Shown here: piece after piece, positions 7,031 through 14,131 of the stretch
Position numbering within the stretch: position 1 is the stretch's first letter
Layout of the letters: each line of letters starts with the position of its first letter
Translations under genes and position numbers: made by a program
The notes under the pieces: generated by a model
What the model was told of the DNA's origin: nothing
Seen by the model: only the letters and a program-made list of their open reading frames with translations
Databases searched by the model: none
Assembly: GCA_001800675.1 (NCBI GenBank)
Contig: MGVW01000016.1
Coordinates: forward strand, 56,348 to 71,669
Length of the DNA stretch: 15,322 bases
Reading direction: 5' to 3'
DNA from: Euryarchaeota archaeon RBG_13_57_23
GTDB taxonomy: Archaea > Thermoplasmatota > Thermoplasmata > UBA10834

Positions 7031-8235
7031 ACGCAACTCGTTCCATTCGGCTCCGACCGTGCGCCCCTTCCGGGGTCGTATAGGGTCATCATCACGTCAT
7101 GCTGGAACGCGCCGGGGTCGAACCGTAGACCCCCTGCCACCTCCAATCCCTTGGAGATGGCTGTCTGCAGCAGGTTGATGCTCGCGTTGATGTGCCTGTC
7201 CAGGCGCCATCCACACTCGCATTCGAACAGGGTGCCCATTCGGGAATCTTGTATCCTCCCACATATCGGGCACTTCTTGCTGCTGCATCTGGGATCCACC
7301 TTGACGAGGGGGATCCCTCTCCACTGTGCCTTGTACTCGATGATCTGGTGTAGCTTACGTCGTGGCCACATGCTCAGACGTCGGTTGAGTTCCTTGTTCT
7401 TCTTGAACTTCATCCCCTTGAGGTCTTCAAGGACGATGGTGGACTTCTTCCTCTCGGCGAACTCGAGGACCGAGTTGGCCACCTGGTGTAGTCTGTAGTC
7501 GATGCGATGATGCTCACGCCTTCCCTCCCTCCTGCAAAGAGAACGGGCCATCCTTCTGTCGTGAGCCTTCTTCTTCTGAAGTCTTCTGCGTCGGTCATGA
7601 TGTCTCTGCTGGATGATCGCAACATCGCGGAAATTCGCCCTCACGACTCCGGCGTCGTTTCCTTGGAGGCATATCCCGTCCAGGCTGCTCTCGTTAGTGT
7701 CGAGAGAGACGATTGATTCGGGTATGTAAGGCTTGGAAGCCTCCTTCCTGAAGGCGACTATGACCCGATCCGGGAGGACGGTCAGCGAACCCAGCGAGAG
7801 GGTCGCGTCATCGAGGTACCTGCGATGATACTGGCTGACGACCAGCTTCAGCTTCACATGGCAGCCCGCCCTGATTGCGAGGTCGATGACCCCGGTGCCC
7901 CTATCCAGCTTGTATGCCTGGTTCTCTGCCTTCATCATCAGGCGTTTGACGTACGGTGTCCGTGGCTCGGCGTTAGTTCTTGTCCGCCTTCGATGTAACT
8001 TGATGACACTGGCGGTCACCTCGAAGGCCGACACCAGATGCTGGGAGTACATCCTAGGGTGGTCCTGACGGAAGTCCTTGTACGCCAGCCTGTTGAGGGC
8101 GTTTCGGGATGTAACCCTCGCCTGGAGGCCAGCACGGACCGCGTGGTTGACAGCCAATCTGAAGTCTTCCAGGAGGGATTTCGCTTCCGAGGGGAGGTCG
8201 GACTCGAGTCGGAAGACAACCCCTTTGATCGGCAT
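7015..8235 (-). mobile_element. tnpB: TnpB, RNA-guided nuclease of IS200/IS605-type elements (OrfB)
   Basis: A 406-residue TnpB/OrfB. In known members this is an RNA-guided DNA endonuclease that cleaves donor sites and helps the transposon persist. The RuvC triad is present: Asp179 in SLDTNESSLDG, Glu270 in IVLEDLKGM, and Asp346 in LDRHINASINLL. Between the last two is a zinc ribbon (Cys322-P-I-Cys325 ... Cys339-x-Cys341), with one extra Cys at 317. The N-terminal half is the basic helical/WED-like region, with a very Arg/Lys/His-rich stretch at 210-245. Size and order match active family members. ATG at 8235 is the natural start. No TnpA lies beside it, so it is a stand-alone copy that either needs TnpA in trans or is domesticated. 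The 35-residue C-terminal tail beyond the RuvC domain is unremarkable. Confidence 0.92.
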
Positions 8236-8263
8236 CGCTCAGGCAACGAGTTTGGGAGTAGTA

Positions 8264-8277
8264 CAGTCCACCGACTG
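8264..8277. repeat. Short hairpin between tnpB and the Cys-rich gene
   Basis: CAGTC-CACC-GACTG forms a 5-bp stem with a 4-nt loop. It lies 30 nt upstream of the tnpB start on one side and 27 nt before the next gene on the other. It could be the left-end hairpin of the element, but the stem is short. Confidence 0.25.
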
Positions 8278-8289
8278 CATGTAGTGTCT

Positions 8290-8296
8290 AGGAGGG
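8290..8296 (+). promoter_or_regulatory. Ribosome binding site of the Cys-rich fusion gene
   Basis: AGGAGGG sits 7 nt before the ATG at 8304. It supports that start over the internal ATG at 8379, although the first 25 residues look unstructured. Confidence 0.65.
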
Positions 8297-8303
8297 CTGA
8301 CAA

Positions 8304-9419
8304 ATGCCTTTCCGGACCTTCACCACCCGAATTGTTCCAGAACCGATCTCCGCCAAAACTCCAATTAGGCCGCATGCCATGAGGGCACTCGTCCTCGAGG
8401 TGGTCGAAGTGGACGAGAAAGGGTTCCGGAAGTTCGTAGCCGAAGGGAAGCGTGTCCCGCCAAATCTGAGCGAGAGCACTATCAGACAGAACATCAGGAC
8501 GGTCAAGGAGTTCGAGACACTTCTCAGGAAGCGGAACGCGAAGAAGGTATTCAGCAACGCGACAGCGAATGATGTGAAGGCATTCGTCAGGCAGCAGAAC
8601 AAGAAGAAAGCGGACATGTGGACCAATCACCTCGGCCTCCTGAGGTACTCGCGATTCGCCGGGAACGAAGAGGTCGAACTGGCTCTGCTTCTGATGTTGG
8701 ACGGATACGATGTTCTTGGGAAACTCACTGAGGCGGTTGTCAAGGAGATAGGCAGGAAGAAATCGAAGAGGATCCTCAAGGGGTTCAAGCTGCCGGAAAT
8801 CGGCACATCTCCGAAGAGGTTCCCGAAGGTGACCAAAGAGTTCATGAACAGGCTCGAATCCAACCTCGACCAGCACACCTGCAGGAGGATCCTCTTGACC
8901 GGTGTTCACGCGGGTCCCCCCGAATACTACCTGGATGAGAAGAAGATGCTGCGGGAATCGAAGAACGTCGACGAGTACCTCAGCAAGAGACGGAAGAAGC
9001 TGATCAAGGAGCTCTCCGAACACATGAAGAACGACACGCTCTTCTTCACCCAGAGGATAGACAAGAAGTCCCTCGACTTTGTTAAGAAGAACCCGGAGGT
9101 TGCGGGAGGCGTCAGAAAGGGCGACCGGATATTCCAGACCAAGATACCGTACATGATGATAGAGTGCCTTGGCGAGAAGGACCCGACCATGAGGAGGTAC
9201 TACTACTGCCATTGTCCGCTCGCCCGCGAATCCATCTTGTCAGGATTGAAGATCTCACAAGACTTCTGCTACTGCAGTGCCGGCTACGAGAAGCGTCCCT
9301 ACGAAGTCGCATTCGGCGAGCCTGTGGAGACAGAGGTCCTGCAATCAGTCCTTTGGGGCGACCCGGTGTGCAGGTTCGCGATGCGCATCCCGAAGAAGTA
9401 CCTAGCCGGCAAATTGTAG
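8304..9419 (+). CDS. Unknown Cys-rich protein: integrase-core-binding-like N-terminus plus DUF6144-like C-terminus
   Basis: A 371-residue protein without a confident function. Residues about 55-165 are helical and resemble a SAM-like core-binding domain of tyrosine recombinases (STIRQNIRTVKEFETLL, then TANDVKAFVRQQ and a TNHLGLLRYSRFAG block). No recombinase catalytic domain with its R...HxxR...Y residues follows. Instead, residues about 178-365 resemble DUF6144-type proteins: a helical region with Cys193, then YYCHCPLARESI (Cys302, Cys304), FCYCSAGYEK (Cys322, Cys324), and a final EVLQSVLWGDPVCRF block (Cys356) similar to the end of V4R-like domains. The paired cysteines suggest a metal, cluster or cofactor site; that is inference. 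Start set by AGGAGGG upstream. It is transcribed divergently from tnpB, with no clear TATA box in the 68-nt gap. Confidence 0.75.
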   Translation: MPFRTFTTRIVPEPISAKTPIRPHAMRALVLEVVEVDEKGFRKFVAEGKRVPPNLSESTIRQNIRTVKEFETLLRKRNAKKVFSNATANDVKAFVRQQNKKKADMWTNHLGLLRYSRFAGNEEVELALLLMLDGYDVLGKLTEAVVKEIGRKKSKRILKGFKLPEIGTSPKRFPKVTKEFMNRLESNLDQHTCRRILLTGVHAGPPEYYLDEKKMLRESKNVDEYLSKRRKKLIKELSEHMKNDTLFFTQRIDKKSLDFVKKNPEVAGGVRKGDRIFQTKIPYMMIECLGEKDPTMRRYYYCHCPLARESILSGLKISQDFCYCSAGYEKRPYEVAFGEPVETEVLQSVLWGDPVCRFAMRIPKKYLAGKL

Positions 9420-9550
9420 GTGGGCGGAGCCCCTATTGGTCTCGGAACTCCGTGCGGTTCGCCTTCCAATCGTCAAAGAGTCATGGAGTCCTTACGCATT
9501 TCGTAGCAGCAAACGCATTGATGGGGAAAGGAAATTCTGTGGTCGGCTCA

Positions 9551-10036
9551 ATGAACGATAGCAAGACAGGGCACAGACCAGCGGCCCTCAAGGTACTTGT
9601 CGCATTAGAGGGCGTCTTCGCAATCGTAGGATTCATGAGCGGATACGGGCTGCTTTCGTCCCCGTCAGGCGAGGGCTTGGGTCTTTCAATCGACCTGCTC
9701 GACAACGCCCCTGTCAGCGACTACACTCTTGTCGGGTTGTTCTTCGTTGCGTTCTACGGCATCCTACCGTCAATGACGGCCTACGGCCTCTGGACCAGGA
9801 GGAGATGGCGCTGGACCGATGCTGTCAACAAGTGGACCGGACAACTATGGGGTTGGACAGCCACGGCCGCACTTGGGATCATCATGCTCCTTTGGATCGT
9901 GGTTGAGTTGATTTTCGTGGGCGCGCTAAGTGGCATCGGAGGGGCTCTGCAGATTGTTATCACCGTGCTTGGGGTAGTCGTACTCGGGCTAGTCACACGT
10001 CCCTCAGTGAGATCCCACATGAGACTTGAGGACTGA
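9551..10036 (+). CDS. Hypothetical four-helix membrane protein
   Basis: A protein of 161 residues with four predicted transmembrane helices (about 12-36, 58-80, 102-125 and 130-149). A hydrophilic loop enriched in Ser/Gly/Asp joins the first two helices, and a very basic/aromatic loop (WTRRRWRWTD) follows the second. Both termini are hydrophilic. No family is recognised. The frame is open further upstream and an ATG at 9521 would add ten residues. Neither start has a good ribosome binding site, so the N-terminus is uncertain; 9551 is chosen because the preceding residues look non-conserved in style. It stands alone, 131 nt after the Cys-rich gene and 152 nt before the DsrE gene. Confidence 0.7.
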   Translation: MNDSKTGHRPAALKVLVALEGVFAIVGFMSGYGLLSSPSGEGLGLSIDLLDNAPVSDYTLVGLFFVAFYGILPSMTAYGLWTRRRWRWTDAVNKWTGQLWGWTATAALGIIMLLWIVVELIFVGALSGIGGALQIVITVLGVVVLGLVTRPSVRSHMRLED

Positions 10037-10145
10037 CAGGGAGTTGAACGGAAACCGCCCGCCTTGACGTTCGGAGACATTTCCCCTTGAACTTCACTAG
10101 CCCACGATTTCCATAACAGACCAGAGCGCACAGTGTCCGTCGAAA

Positions 10146-10153
10146 GCATATTA
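10146..10153 (+). promoter_or_regulatory. TATA box for the DsrE-family gene
   Basis: GCATATTA predicts transcription from about 10177, just before the GGTGAT ribosome binding site at 10179-10184. The message would have a leader of only about 12 nt. Confidence 0.45.
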
Positions 10154-10188
10154 GCGTTACAGCGTTTGCCTGTCAAGCGGTGATCTAG

Positions 10189-10542
10189 CTGGCAGAGGAA
10201 GTTCTAATCGTGATCAATGACGCCCCCTACGGAACTGAGAAGGCCTACAATGGGCTTCGACTCGCAATCGCGCTCCAGGCAAGGGACAACAAAGTGAACG
10301 TTTTCCTGATGGCGGACGCTGTCTTCTGCGGCGTCCCGAAGCAGGAGACCCCACCAGGCTACTACAACATTGGCGAGATGCTCGGCAGAGTCCTGGGAAA
10401 GGGCGGGAGAGTCGCCGCATGCGGCAGCTGCATGAAGGCGAGGGGTCTGAACGTGGAGGGGCTCGTCAAGGGCGTCGAGCAGGGTTCGATGGCGCTCCTC
10501 TCGGAATGGACCGAGAAGTGCGGCAAGATACACTCGTTCTGA
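10189..10542 (+). CDS. DsrE/DsrF-family protein (sulfur-relay-like), apparent CTG start
   Basis: A 117-residue DsrE-fold protein. Family members carry sulfur as a persulfide on Cys or act as small redox partners in the cytoplasm. Visible features are strand 1, VLIVINDAPYGTEKAYNGLRLA; strand 2, VNVFLMADAV; the QETPPGYYNIGEML loop; and CGSCMKARG with the conserved Cys pair (Cys78, Cys81), plus Cys47. The frame is closed by TAG at 10186-10188. The only conventional start after it (GTG at 10210) would delete half of strand 1. CTG at 10189 keeps it whole and has GGTGAT 4 nt upstream, so it is taken as the start. No partner sulfurtransferase gene is adjacent. Family call is solid; substrate is unknown. 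Confidence 0.85.
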   Translation: MAEEVLIVINDAPYGTEKAYNGLRLAIALQARDNKVNVFLMADAVFCGVPKQETPPGYYNIGEMLGRVLGKGGRVAACGSCMKARGLNVEGLVKGVEQGSMALLSEWTEKCGKIHSF

Positions 10543-10566
10543 CGGCCTTATCCGCACGGGCTCGAG

Positions 10567-10690
10567 ATGCAGCACTGGACCTCGCAATGACTGCGGCGCG
10601 AAGAACTCCCGTACCGACACGCACTGCGGCAACTGCGACAAGGACCTGACCGAAGTCAAGAGATTGATGGCCGTGAGACATCATGCGTGA
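10567..10690 (+). pseudogene. Possible eroded small zinc-ribbon gene
   Basis: ATG at 10567 opens MQHWTSQ and stops at TGA (10588-10590). One base out of phase, the sequence continues as DCGAKNSRTDTHCGNCDKDL and runs to TGA at 10688-10690. This resembles the common short zinc ribbon (C-x2-CG-x-KN ... FC-x2-CGK-x-L) with its first Cys lost. A single-base shift near 10588 would join the two parts into about 40 residues. It fills the 10543-10780 gap between two genes. The match is to a very short motif, so chance is possible. Confidence 0.25.
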
Positions 10691-10740
10691 TCGAAGGAAC
10701 TGGGAGTTCGTCTTTGACCGACTACGGCTCTGGGTACTAG

Positions 10741-10747
10741 TTTATCA
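10741..10747 (+). promoter_or_regulatory. TATA box for the membrane protein-DUF169 operon
   Basis: TTTATCA predicts transcription from about 10771. This is downstream of the in-frame ATG at 10760 but upstream of the ATG at 10781, favouring the latter as the start. Confidence 0.45.
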
Positions 10748-10780
10748 GTCGCGGAGTCCATGTTCCCCTGGGGATTGGCC

Positions 10781-11338
10781 ATGGAATCAGATCAGAGACT
10801 TCATGCGCCCGCGTGGATCAGTGGACAGGCGGAGAAGGAGGCCGGGTCCGACAAGCTCGCTGTCAATGAGCGCAGAGGACAGCTCGCAGCGGTCGCGGGT
10901 TTCCTCATACTGATAGCGTTTCTCGCGCTCCATCATACCCAGTCGACTGGGTTCTTCACCGATGATTTCGGCGCCGTCGCGGCCATACTCCTCTATGGCA
11001 TGATCGCGTATGGCCCAATCCCCCTGTTGGTCAGGTTCTTTGTCGGCCGCAAGAACGATCCTGCCAGACTCCTCGAGGCATTTGGGATGGCGCTGTCCTT
11101 CGTGGGACAGCTCTATCTCCTCGTAACATTCCCGTTCGACATGGCGCACTTCGCGGACCCGCTGCCAGGATCGCTCGAGTTCCTCCTCGATTGGATATCG
11201 CCGACATTTGCGAAATGGGTCCTCGGTATTGGTGTGGTCGGGAGCATCATCTTCATGATCTACGACTTCGTCCTATACATGGCAGTAAAAGAGCGCCTTT
11301 CGAAGACCGATGCCTCCGGCGAGAAACCGGTTGAGTGA
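10781..11338 (+). CDS. Hypothetical four-helix membrane protein, operon with DUF169
   Basis: A 185-residue integral membrane protein of unknown family. A charged N-terminal segment of about 33 residues is followed by four hydrophobic helices (about 35-52, 64-87, 98-118 and 143-168) and a short charged C-terminus. A conserved-looking acidic/aromatic loop (FPFDMAHFADPLPGSLEF) lies between helices 3 and 4, probably on the outer face if the termini are inside. The predicted transcription start favours ATG 10781 over ATG 10760. The stop TGA overlaps the GTG of the DUF169 gene in GTGA, so the two are translationally coupled. Confidence 0.75.
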   Translation: MESDQRLHAPAWISGQAEKEAGSDKLAVNERRGQLAAVAGFLILIAFLALHHTQSTGFFTDDFGAVAAILLYGMIAYGPIPLLVRFFVGRKNDPARLLEAFGMALSFVGQLYLLVTFPFDMAHFADPLPGSLEFLLDWISPTFAKWVLGIGVVGSIIFMIYDFVLYMAVKERLSKTDASGEKPVE

Positions 11339-12120
11339 TTGAGAGGCCTGGGGGGAATTCAACGGACGAGAAGACCCGTGACCGTTTCATCTCACTCTGG
11401 CGCAAGTACTTCGGCGATGCTCAGCTGCCCATGGCGGTGTTCTTCTCGGACGAGCGCGCGCAGACGCCCGCCACCTCAGATGAGTCTGGTCAGTGCATCG
11501 TCGCCGAGCTCCCGCACGTCATGGAGGGAAAGACGCTCTGCTACTCGGCTGAGAGCCGGATATGCAGGGGCGGAAAGAGATACCTGGGTTTTGCAGCCGA
11601 TGTCGAGATGCCCAACTTCAACCACTTCCTCTCGTACGGCATTCTCGGGAAGGTGAAGGGAGAGCGATACAAGAAATCCCCCGAGCTGGTGCGCGAGAGC
11701 GTGAAGCTCTCTCCTCCGCTCAGAGCTCCGAAGCCGTTCATGATCTTCAAACGGTGGGACAAGCTCTCAACTTCGGATAACCCGGAGATCGTCGTCTTCC
11801 TCGCAGGCCTGGACACGATAGCGGGTCTGTTCACGCTGGCGAACTTCGACGAGGCCGAGCCCAACGCCGTCATCTGCCCGTTCGGGTCCGGGTGCTCCTC
11901 GATCGTATACCATCCGTACATGGAGCTGCGGTCTCAGCGCCCGAGATGCGTCCTGGGGATGTTCGACATCTCCGCGAGGCCATACGTCGGGGAGAACTCC
12001 CTCTCGTTCGCGGCGCCGTTCCCAAAGTTCCAGAAGATGGTGGACAACATGAACGAGAGCTTCCTCACGACCGGTTCCTGGAAAGTCCTCCGTCGGAGGG
12101 GGAGAGAGGGTTCGCCGTGA
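11335..12120 (+). CDS. DUF169 family protein
   Basis: A 261-residue soluble protein of the DUF169 family (COG2043), common in methanogens and other anaerobic archaea and bacteria, with no established function. Recognisable blocks are LPMAVFFSD near the N-terminus, the Cys-containing segment TLCYSAESRICRGGKRYLGF (Cys69, Cys77), the mid-protein strand EIVVFLAGLDTIAGLF, and the family's hallmark ICPFGSGCSSI (Cys181, Cys187). Cys54 and Cys205 add to an unusually Cys-rich set that could hold a metal or cofactor; that role is inference. The start is GTG at 11335 inside the stop of the membrane protein, the only start that leaves no gap. The coupling suggests the two proteins work together, perhaps at the membrane. 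Confidence 0.85.
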   Translation: MIERPGGNSTDEKTRDRFISLWRKYFGDAQLPMAVFFSDERAQTPATSDESGQCIVAELPHVMEGKTLCYSAESRICRGGKRYLGFAADVEMPNFNHFLSYGILGKVKGERYKKSPELVRESVKLSPPLRAPKPFMIFKRWDKLSTSDNPEIVVFLAGLDTIAGLFTLANFDEAEPNAVICPFGSGCSSIVYHPYMELRSQRPRCVLGMFDISARPYVGENSLSFAAPFPKFQKMVDNMNESFLTTGSWKVLRRRGREGSP

Positions 12121-12151
12121 ACCGCATCAATGCCATCCTCTGTGTGAGATG

Positions 12152-12163
12152 AAAAACATAAAA
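12152..12163 (-). terminator. T-rich transcription terminator of the subtilase gene
   Basis: On the minus strand, TTTTATGTTTTT lies 56-67 nt beyond the subtilase stop codon. Archaeal RNA polymerase terminates at such oligo-T stretches without needing a hairpin. It sits in the 98-nt gap between the convergent DUF169 and subtilase genes. Confidence 0.5.
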
Positions 12164-12218
12164 GGAAATGGTTTGGCAGAGTCCAGCTCTGCCGCGCGAC
12201 AGGCAACGATTCTTTGCA

Positions 12219-13592
12219 TCACATGTCGGGTATTGCGGCCAAGGCATCATCTGCCTGGATCAATCCCGAACCGGTCGCGTCCGCTCCCCAGGAGTATGTG
12301 TACCAGTCCATCACAGGGGACAGATCGAATATGTCCATGGACCCAGCCGGTATCTCCAGAGCGGTGTCCTTCAGGATCGACTCGACCTGCATCTGATCCA
12401 ACGACGAGTCCTTCTCGAGCATCTGCGCGATGACTCCGGTCACGTGCGGCGCGGACATGCTGGTCCCGCCCAGGTAGTAGAAGTTGCCCGGGTTCATGCC
12501 GTTGAGCCAGCCCATGCCGGGGCTCCACCACGGAAGGTGAGAGTAACCCGGAACTCCCGGATAGGGTCCTCTGACCCAGCTACCCGGAGCAACAACGTCA
12601 AGCTGCTGGCCCTCCAACTCCCGGCTGCTCCATTCAGTGATGTAGACCTCATTGACTACATCTGAGGAACTCTCAGGGATGTCGTTGAACCCGTAGGTGT
12701 CGTCCTGGATCCACCAGAGCCTGTAACGGGGCAGCGGCGCGACATAGTCAGGTCCGTACCACTCGTACTTCCATCCGCAGGCGCCCACAGATATGACCTG
12801 TGAGTATGCGCCCGGATAGCCCATGCCCGCATCTCCCTCGTTCCCGGCAGAGGCCACGACGATGACGCCGTTGGCTATCGCGTAGTCGATCGCCTCCTCC
12901 ATGACCGATGCAGGAGCAGGCCCTCCGAGGCTCATCGTGATGATCATCGGGCTGTATCCCGCGATCTTCAGGTCAGTGGCATATCTTATGCCCGCTGCTA
13001 CCGCGCGGTCCGTGCCCATGACGAACTTCTGGTCCGTGTAGTTGACCGGGTCGGTGTGCGCCACCCCGATCGTGTAGTCCGCCAAGACCTTCACGGGTAT
13101 GATCGTCACGTCAGGAGCCACTCCTTTCACGAATACTGGCATCAACGGCAATCCTGCCGCAGCATCGGCTGGCGCGTAGTAGTTGTAGCCGAGTATCGTG
13201 CTCGTCACGTGCGTTCCGTGAGTGGAGCCGAGATCCCCGATCCAGCCTATCTCGTGCACCGTTCCGCTTTCCACGAAAGTATTCGTGACCGAATCCCATT
13301 TTATCTCTTCCTTGAATCCTTTCCCAAGATCGGTTGCTATGCTTTTCGCCGGGAAGTAGTCTTTCCAGTTGGGCGCCAGTCCGGTGTCCAGAACTGCGAC
13401 GTACACGCCCTTTCCGGTGTATTCCGTGGCATCGCTGTCTATCATGTCGAGGTCCCATGTGCTGCGTTCCTCCAGCGGTATCTTTGGAGCTGCACTCCCC
13501 TGGAAGCTCGCCAATGGGACGACAAACACTGCCGCGCATAAAGCGACAACAGCCAATCTGATTGATCCTCGTCTTTCAGAACCTATCTTCAT
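12219..13592 (-). CDS. Secreted subtilisin-like serine protease (S8 family)
   Basis: A 457-residue extracellular protease. The N-terminus is a Sec signal peptide: KIGSERRGSIR, then a hydrophobic core LAVVALCAAVFVVPLASF and a small-residue cleavage region GSAA. The catalytic set is complete: Asp69 (VAVLDTG), His125 (GSTHGTHVTS), oxyanion Asn251 (SAGNEG) and Ser378 (GGTSMSAPHVTG). Between Asn and Ser lies an aromatic-rich insertion (about 270-370) with many Trp/Tyr/Pro. The usual I9 propeptide is absent or very short, only about 20-30 residues lying between the signal and the catalytic domain. No membrane anchor or S-layer tail follows. The frame is open to an ATG at 13622, but the TATA box (13634-13640) predicts transcription from about 13611, and GGGGGGAG lies 3 nt before ATG 13592. 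Confidence 0.93.
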   Translation of the reverse strand: MKIGSERRGSIRLAVVALCAAVFVVPLASFQGSAAPKIPLEERSTWDLDMIDSDATEYTGKGVYVAVLDTGLAPNWKDYFPAKSIATDLGKGFKEEIKWDSVTNTFVESGTVHEIGWIGDLGSTHGTHVTSTILGYNYYAPADAAAGLPLMPVFVKGVAPDVTIIPVKVLADYTIGVAHTDPVNYTDQKFVMGTDRAVAAGIRYATDLKIAGYSPMIITMSLGGPAPASVMEEAIDYAIANGVIVVASAGNEGDAGMGYPGAYSQVISVGACGWKYEWYGPDYVAPLPRYRLWWIQDDTYGFNDIPESSSDVVNEVYITEWSSRELEGQQLDVVAPGSWVRGPYPGVPGYSHLPWWSPGMGWLNGMNPGNFYYLGGTSMSAPHVTGVIAQMLEKDSSLDQMQVESILKDTALEIPAGSMDIFDLSPVMDWYTYSWGADATGSGLIQADDALAAIPDM

Positions 13593-13633
13593 GGTCTCCC
13601 CCCTAATGGCTGTGTCAGTCATCTGACTGAGCG

Positions 13634-13640
13634 TATTTAA
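13634..13640 (-). promoter_or_regulatory. TATA box for the subtilase gene
   Basis: Minus-strand TTAAATA predicts a start near 13611 and a leader of about 19 nt holding the GGGGGGAG ribosome binding site (13603-13596). Confidence 0.55.
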
Positions 13641-13681
13641 GAATTAGCGCTGACCCAGAGGGTGTCGCAGCATAGCGACGA

Positions 13682-13963
13682 CTAGCCGGATTTCTTTCGG
13701 ATCTCCTTCTTTCCGGCTTCGAACTCGCGGACCTGCTCCTTGTCCTTCTCAAGCAGGAGCCCCAAGAACTCGCCCACATGGGTCTTCTCCTCTTTGGCGA
13801 CGTCCAGAAACACGGACTTGAGCCTCTTGTCCGAGGTGGCTGCCGCAAGCTGCTCGTAGAGATCGATGGCGTCGAGCTCGGCGATTATTCCGAGCCGCAG
13901 CACTTGCCTGTCCAGATCTGTCTTCGTCAGTCTCGCACCATCCGTCGGGAACTTGGCCAGCAT
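13682..13963 (-). CDS. Encapsulated-ferritin-like protein (EncFtn type), no shell gene nearby
   Basis: A 93-residue two-helix ferritin-like protein. The two helices carry IIAELDAIDLYEQLA (about 26-40) and VAKEEKTHVGEFLGLLL (55-71). Glu29, Glu59 and His62 have the same spacing as the ferroxidase ligands of encapsulated ferritins (E-x29-E-x2-H). The text is also very like the N-terminal domain that precedes the encapsulin shell in Pyrococcus furiosus (from memory). Such proteins form ring-like decamers that oxidise Fe(II); the iron centre is built between subunits. Known ones are cargo of an encapsulin nanocompartment, but no encapsulin is encoded here and the next gene downstream is the subtilase. 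The C-terminal tail is short and basic. The AGGAGGGGG site 7 nt upstream fixes the start. Confidence 0.85.
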   Translation of the reverse strand: MLAKFPTDGARLTKTDLDRQVLRLGIIAELDAIDLYEQLAAATSDKRLKSVFLDVAKEEKTHVGEFLGLLLEKDKEQVREFEAGKKEIRKKSG

Positions 13964-14002
13964 ATTACTTCCCCCTCCTGTTCGGTCCGCAGCAGAGCAT
14001 CA

Positions 14003-14014
14003 CCAGTATATGAT
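14003..14014 (-). promoter_or_regulatory. TATA box for the ferritin-like gene
   Basis: Minus-strand ATCATATACTGG predicts transcription from about 13983, which puts the AGGAGGGGG site (13979-13971) at the very start of a 20-nt leader. Confidence 0.5.
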
Positions 14015-14100
14015 GCTCCTTCATAGCACTTTCGAAGAACCCGTCGCACCGCCGTCCTTCCCCCGAGTCCCTTGGAAGGAATGGTTTAGCTTCAGAATAG

Positions 14101-14108
14101 TTAAATAA
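14101..14108 (+). promoter_or_regulatory. TATA box and possible operator of the MarR-ABC operon
   Basis: TTAAATAA is centred about 27 nt upstream of the ATG at 14132, giving a leaderless message. TAAAT (14102-14106) and ATTTA (14117-14121) form an inverted repeat across it. MarR proteins often bind such sites to repress themselves, so autoregulation is likely but unproven. Confidence 0.5.
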
Positions 14109-14131
14109 GAGAACTAATTTACAGGGTCTTC

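Noticed and set aside
8016..9212. Long minus-strand open frame (398 codons) opposite the Cys-rich gene and the tnpB start
   Set aside because: It is antisense to two better-supported genes, has no ribosome binding site, and its Leu/Val/Arg/His-rich composition is typical of a reverse-strand shadow.
8304..9419. Active tyrosine recombinase partner of the TnpB element
   Set aside because: No catalytic Arg/His-x-x-Arg/Tyr set can be found; the C-terminal half belongs to a different, Cys-rich domain.
10180..10191. GTG-ATC-TAG-CTG upstream of the DsrE gene, read as an in-frame amber codon (pyrrolysine)
   Set aside because: TAG would be the third codon with no conserved sequence before it; a CTG start with a proper ribosome binding site explains the sequence more simply.
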